Assembly (NCBI GenBank): GCA_900766265.1
Contig: CAAFUS010000013.1
Span: forward strand, 682,001 to 746,000
Direction of reading: 5' to 3'
From: Pseudomonadaceae bacterium
Lineage (GTDB): Bacteria > Pseudomonadota > Gammaproteobacteria > Pseudomonadales > Pseudomonadaceae
Length of the DNA stretch: 64,000 bases
Part shown: piece by piece, positions 61,825-64,000 of the stretch
Layout: every line of letters begins with the position of its first letter
Numbering within the stretch: the first letter of the stretch is position 1
Notes under the pieces: model-generated
What the model was told of the DNA's origin: nothing
Databases searched by the model: none
Seen by the model: the letters and a program-made list of their open reading frames with translations, nothing else
Program-made: the position numbers and the translations under genes

Positions 61825-63246
61825 ATGAAAGTATCCCTGCCCCGTTTCGATCGTGCGCCCGTACTGGTGGTGGGCGACGTCATGCTCGACCGCTACTGGC
61901 ATGGCGGTACGTCGCGGATTTCTCCGGAAGCGCCGGTACCGGTGGTGCGGGTCGAGCAGATCGAGGACCGGCCGGGTGGCGCGGCCAACGTCGCGTTGAA
62001 CATCGCGGCGCTCGGCGCGCCGGCATCGCTGGTTGGCGTGACGGGCGTCGACGAAGCGGGGCAGAGTTTGTCCGACAGTCTGGCTGCGGCGGGTGTCCAA
62101 GCACATTTTCAGCGGATCGAGAACCAGCCGACTATCGTCAAGCTGCGCGTCATGAGCCGTCATCAGCAGTTGCTACGGATGGATTTCGAGGAACCCTTCG
62201 ATACCGATTCCGCACAGCTGTTGGCTTCGACCGAAGCGCTGCTTTCCGGAGTCAACGTGCTGGTGTTGTCGGATTACGGCAAGGGTGCGCTGAAGAATCA
62301 CCAGGCGCTCATCCAGGCGGCGCGGGCGAAACACATTCCGGTGCTGGCCGATCCCAAGGGCAGGAATTTCGAGATCTATCGCGGCGCCACGCTGATCACG
62401 CCAAATCTGGCAGAGTTTGAGGCAGTGGTGGGTCCCTGCACCGACGAGGCCGACCTCGTCGCCAAGGGCCTCGCGCTGATCGAGCAGCTGGACATGCAGG
62501 CGTTGCTGGTCACGCGTGGTGAGCATGGCATGACTCTGTTGCGCCCCGGCTGCCCCGAGCTGCACCTGCCGGCGCGCGCGCGGGAGGTCTTCGATGTAAC
62601 CGGTGCCGGCGATACGGTGATTTCTACCCTGGCGGCAAGTCTCGCGGCCGGCGAGCAACTGCCCCAGGCGGTCGCATTGGCCAACCTGGCGGCGGGCATC
62701 GTGGTCGGCAAGCTCGGGACCGCCTGCATCAGCGCGCCGGAGCTGCGCCGCGCGGTGCAGCGCGAAGAGGGGTCGGAGCGCGGCGTGATGACGCTCGAGC
62801 AGCTGTTGACCGTGATCGAGGATGCGCGTGCTCAAGGCGAGAAGATCGTCTTCACCAACGGCTGCTTCGATATCCTGCATGCCGGTCATGTGACCTATCT
62901 CGAGCAGGCGCGTGCGCAGGGCGATCGCTTGGTGGTCGCGGTCAATGACGATGGCTCGGTCAGTCGCCTGAAAGGGCCGGGTCGGCCGATCAACTCGGTC
63001 GATCGACGCATGGCCGTGCTGGCCGGCCTCGGTGCGGTGGACTGGGTGGTCTGTTTCCCTGAGGACACGCCGGAAAAGCTGCTGGCGCAGGTCAAGCCCG
63101 ATGTGTTGGTCAAGGGGGGCGACTATGGGGTGGACCAGGTGGTAGGTGCTGACCTGGTCAAGGCGTATGGAGGCACGGTGAAGGTGCTCGGGCTGGTCGA
63201 GAACAGCTCCACCACCGCCATCGTCGAGAAGATCCGCAGCCGCTGA
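61825..63246 (+). CDS. hldE: Bifunctional heptose-7-phosphate kinase / heptose-1-phosphate adenylyltransferase
   Basis: 473 residues in two domains. A PfkB-type kinase (about 1-320) with VVGDVMLDRYWHG at the start and VFDVTGAGDTVISTLAA near its end, then a nucleotidyltransferase (about 340-473) with FTNGCFDILHAGHVTYLEQA. It makes ADP-heptose for WaaC and WaaF. The ATG at 61825 begins the conserved N-terminus; the frame is open further upstream without similarity. Divergent from the kinase-like gene at 61031-61669. Confidence 0.97.
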   Translation: MKVSLPRFDRAPVLVVGDVMLDRYWHGGTSRISPEAPVPVVRVEQIEDRPGGAANVALNIAALGAPASLVGVTGVDEAGQSLSDSLAAAGVQAHFQRIENQPTIVKLRVMSRHQQLLRMDFEEPFDTDSAQLLASTEALLSGVNVLVLSDYGKGALKNHQALIQAARAKHIPVLADPKGRNFEIYRGATLITPNLAEFEAVVGPCTDEADLVAKGLALIEQLDMQALLVTRGEHGMTLLRPGCPELHLPARAREVFDVTGAGDTVISTLAASLAAGEQLPQAVALANLAAGIVVGKLGTACISAPELRRAVQREEGSERGVMTLEQLLTVIEDARAQGEKIVFTNGCFDILHAGHVTYLEQARAQGDRLVVAVNDDGSVSRLKGPGRPINSVDRRMAVLAGLGAVDWVVCFPEDTPEKLLAQVKPDVLVKGGDYGVDQVVGADLVKAYGGTVKVLGLVENSSTTAIVEKIRSR

Positions 63247-63261
63247 CCTGTCGTGGCCACG

Positions 63262-64000
63262 TCAGCTGGCGTTCTGTCGAGGGCGCGTCGGCACCGGTGG
63301 CTGGATGTTCTGCTGGCTGATCCAGTCTTTCCAGCGGGTGCGCTCCTCGCGCACGGTCCAGCCGATCTGCGGGGCGAAACTTTCCGAAAGGTACAGGCCG
63401 CGAGTGCTAGCCGGCGTAAGGAGACCCTTGCGCAAGGTCAGCAGCTCCGCCGTCGGGCGGCCTTCGTGCAGCGGAATCAGATAGAGGTCGGGCTTGCTGC
63501 GCTCCAGGCGGGCGACCAGCTTGTCGTCCTCGATACGCTCGTCGACATGAAACAGGCTTAGCTGCTTGCAGTCCTTGGGCAGATCCAGGCGCATGTCGTA
63601 GACCAGTTGCAGCGAGGCGGTGGGCAGGTGAACGTAGGCCCGCGGGCGCTCCATCAGGGGCATGCTGCCGCATTGTACGGGCCGCGCCGAACCGGATAGC
63701 GAGCCCAGGTTGAAATTGGCCGATTCCCGGTAGCGCAGCGCGTTAGCGTAGGGTGTCGGCAGCCAGGTATCGCCAAAGCGCCCGGCGAGCCAGCCGTCAC
63801 TGGTTTCGAGCAGGCACTCCTCGGCAATATCCTGGATGGCGGTGAGCAGCGGCAGGTTGAGTTCGTGCGCCGGAACGTAGCCGGAAATCAGCTTGAGAAC
63901 GACGTCGCCGCGATCCAAGCGTTGCTGGCGCACCAGGATCCAGTACTCGCGCCCCTGCCATTCGAGGGTCAGGCGTACCGAAACGCCCAGGTTGGCTAGC
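63262..64000 (-). CDS. Conserved pseudomonad protein, C-terminal part (cut by window edge)
   Basis: Reads leftward from beyond base 64000 to the stop at 63262; about 246 residues are visible. The visible start is mid-protein (LANLGVSVRLTLEWQGREYW). Landmarks are GYVPAHELNLPLLTAIQ, WLAGRFGDTWLPTPYANAL and the C-terminal SESFAPQIGWTVREERTRWKDW. Similar proteins next to hldE in Pseudomonas genomes are, as I recall, sometimes labelled metal ABC transporter ATPase, but no Walker motif is visible here, so I leave the function open. It ends 15 bp from hldE, convergent. Confidence 0.7.
   Translation of the reverse strand, partial: LANLGVSVRLTLEWQGREYWILVRQQRLDRGDVVLKLISGYVPAHELNLPLLTAIQDIAEECLLETSDGWLAGRFGDTWLPTPYANALRYRESANFNLGSLSGSARPVQCGSMPLMERPRAYVHLPTASLQLVYDMRLDLPKDCKQLSLFHVDERIEDDKLVARLERSKPDLYLIPLHEGRPTAELLTLRKGLLTPASTRGLYLSESFAPQIGWTVREERTRWKDWISQQNIQPPVPTRPRQNAS

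Overview
The window is GC-rich, gene-dense chromosome from a gammaproteobacterium of the Pseudomonas / Stutzerimonas group. Four things point there. The order glnE - ilvE - waaF - waaC - waaG - waaP - further LPS kinases - carbamoyltransferase - glycosyltransferases - msbA - hldE follows the Pseudomonas LPS-core locus. A small Pseudomonas-type DUF3509-like gene is present. The AceF has three lipoyl domains. A frameshifted pullulanase tail suits the amylolytic P. stutzeri lineage. I saw no tRNA, rRNA, CRISPR array, insertion sequence or prophage. The group assignment is an inference from gene order and protein similarity.

Left part (1-11.6 kb): a response regulator followed by a cut-off HAD hydrolase; a methyltransferase; a DUF3509-like gene with a sigma-54-type promoter; a hemerythrin; two small sister lipoproteins, one rich in Gly-Thr repeats; a YhiN-type flavoprotein; a periplasmic amino-acid-binding-like protein; YccS; the RNA helicase DbpA; a PlsC-type acyltransferase; a periplasmic retropepsin-like protein; and a pullulanase relic.

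Middle part (11.6-31 kb): a two-subunit Na+/solute symporter with a strong terminator; a Fur-box-preceded TonB siderophore receptor; a DUF294/CBS/cyclic-nucleotide protein translationally coupled to a DnaQ-like exonuclease; a trio of PstS-like periplasmic protein, outer-membrane barrel and chemoreceptor; malate synthase G; a GcvR-like ACT protein; RarD; MsrA; a PAS-GAF-PAS-GGDEF-EAL protein whose GGDEF motif is degenerate; and a small exported protein.

Right part (31-64 kb): aceE-aceF on the minus strand diverges from a long plus-strand run. That run goes glnE, ilvE, the heptosyltransferases waaF and waaC, the glucosyltransferase waaG, and a set of kinase-fold proteins (waaP, wapP-like, wapQ-like, a double-kinase fusion, and one extra kinase). 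It continues with a carbamoyltransferase, wapH-like glycosyltransferase, an accessory cassette of glycosyltransferases and an O-acetyltransferase, msbA, more sugar-transfer genes, a WaaL-type ligase, a kinase-like protein on the minus strand, and hldE. Together these genes make ADP-heptose (hldE), build and phosphorylate the LPS inner core, decorate the outer core, flip lipid A-core (msbA) and ligate polymer to it (waaL).

The most unusual content is the density of kinase-like folds (seven domains in six genes, two of them lacking the catalytic Asp) and the lower-GC accessory cassette at about 51-59.8 kb, which carries one large gene on the opposite strand.
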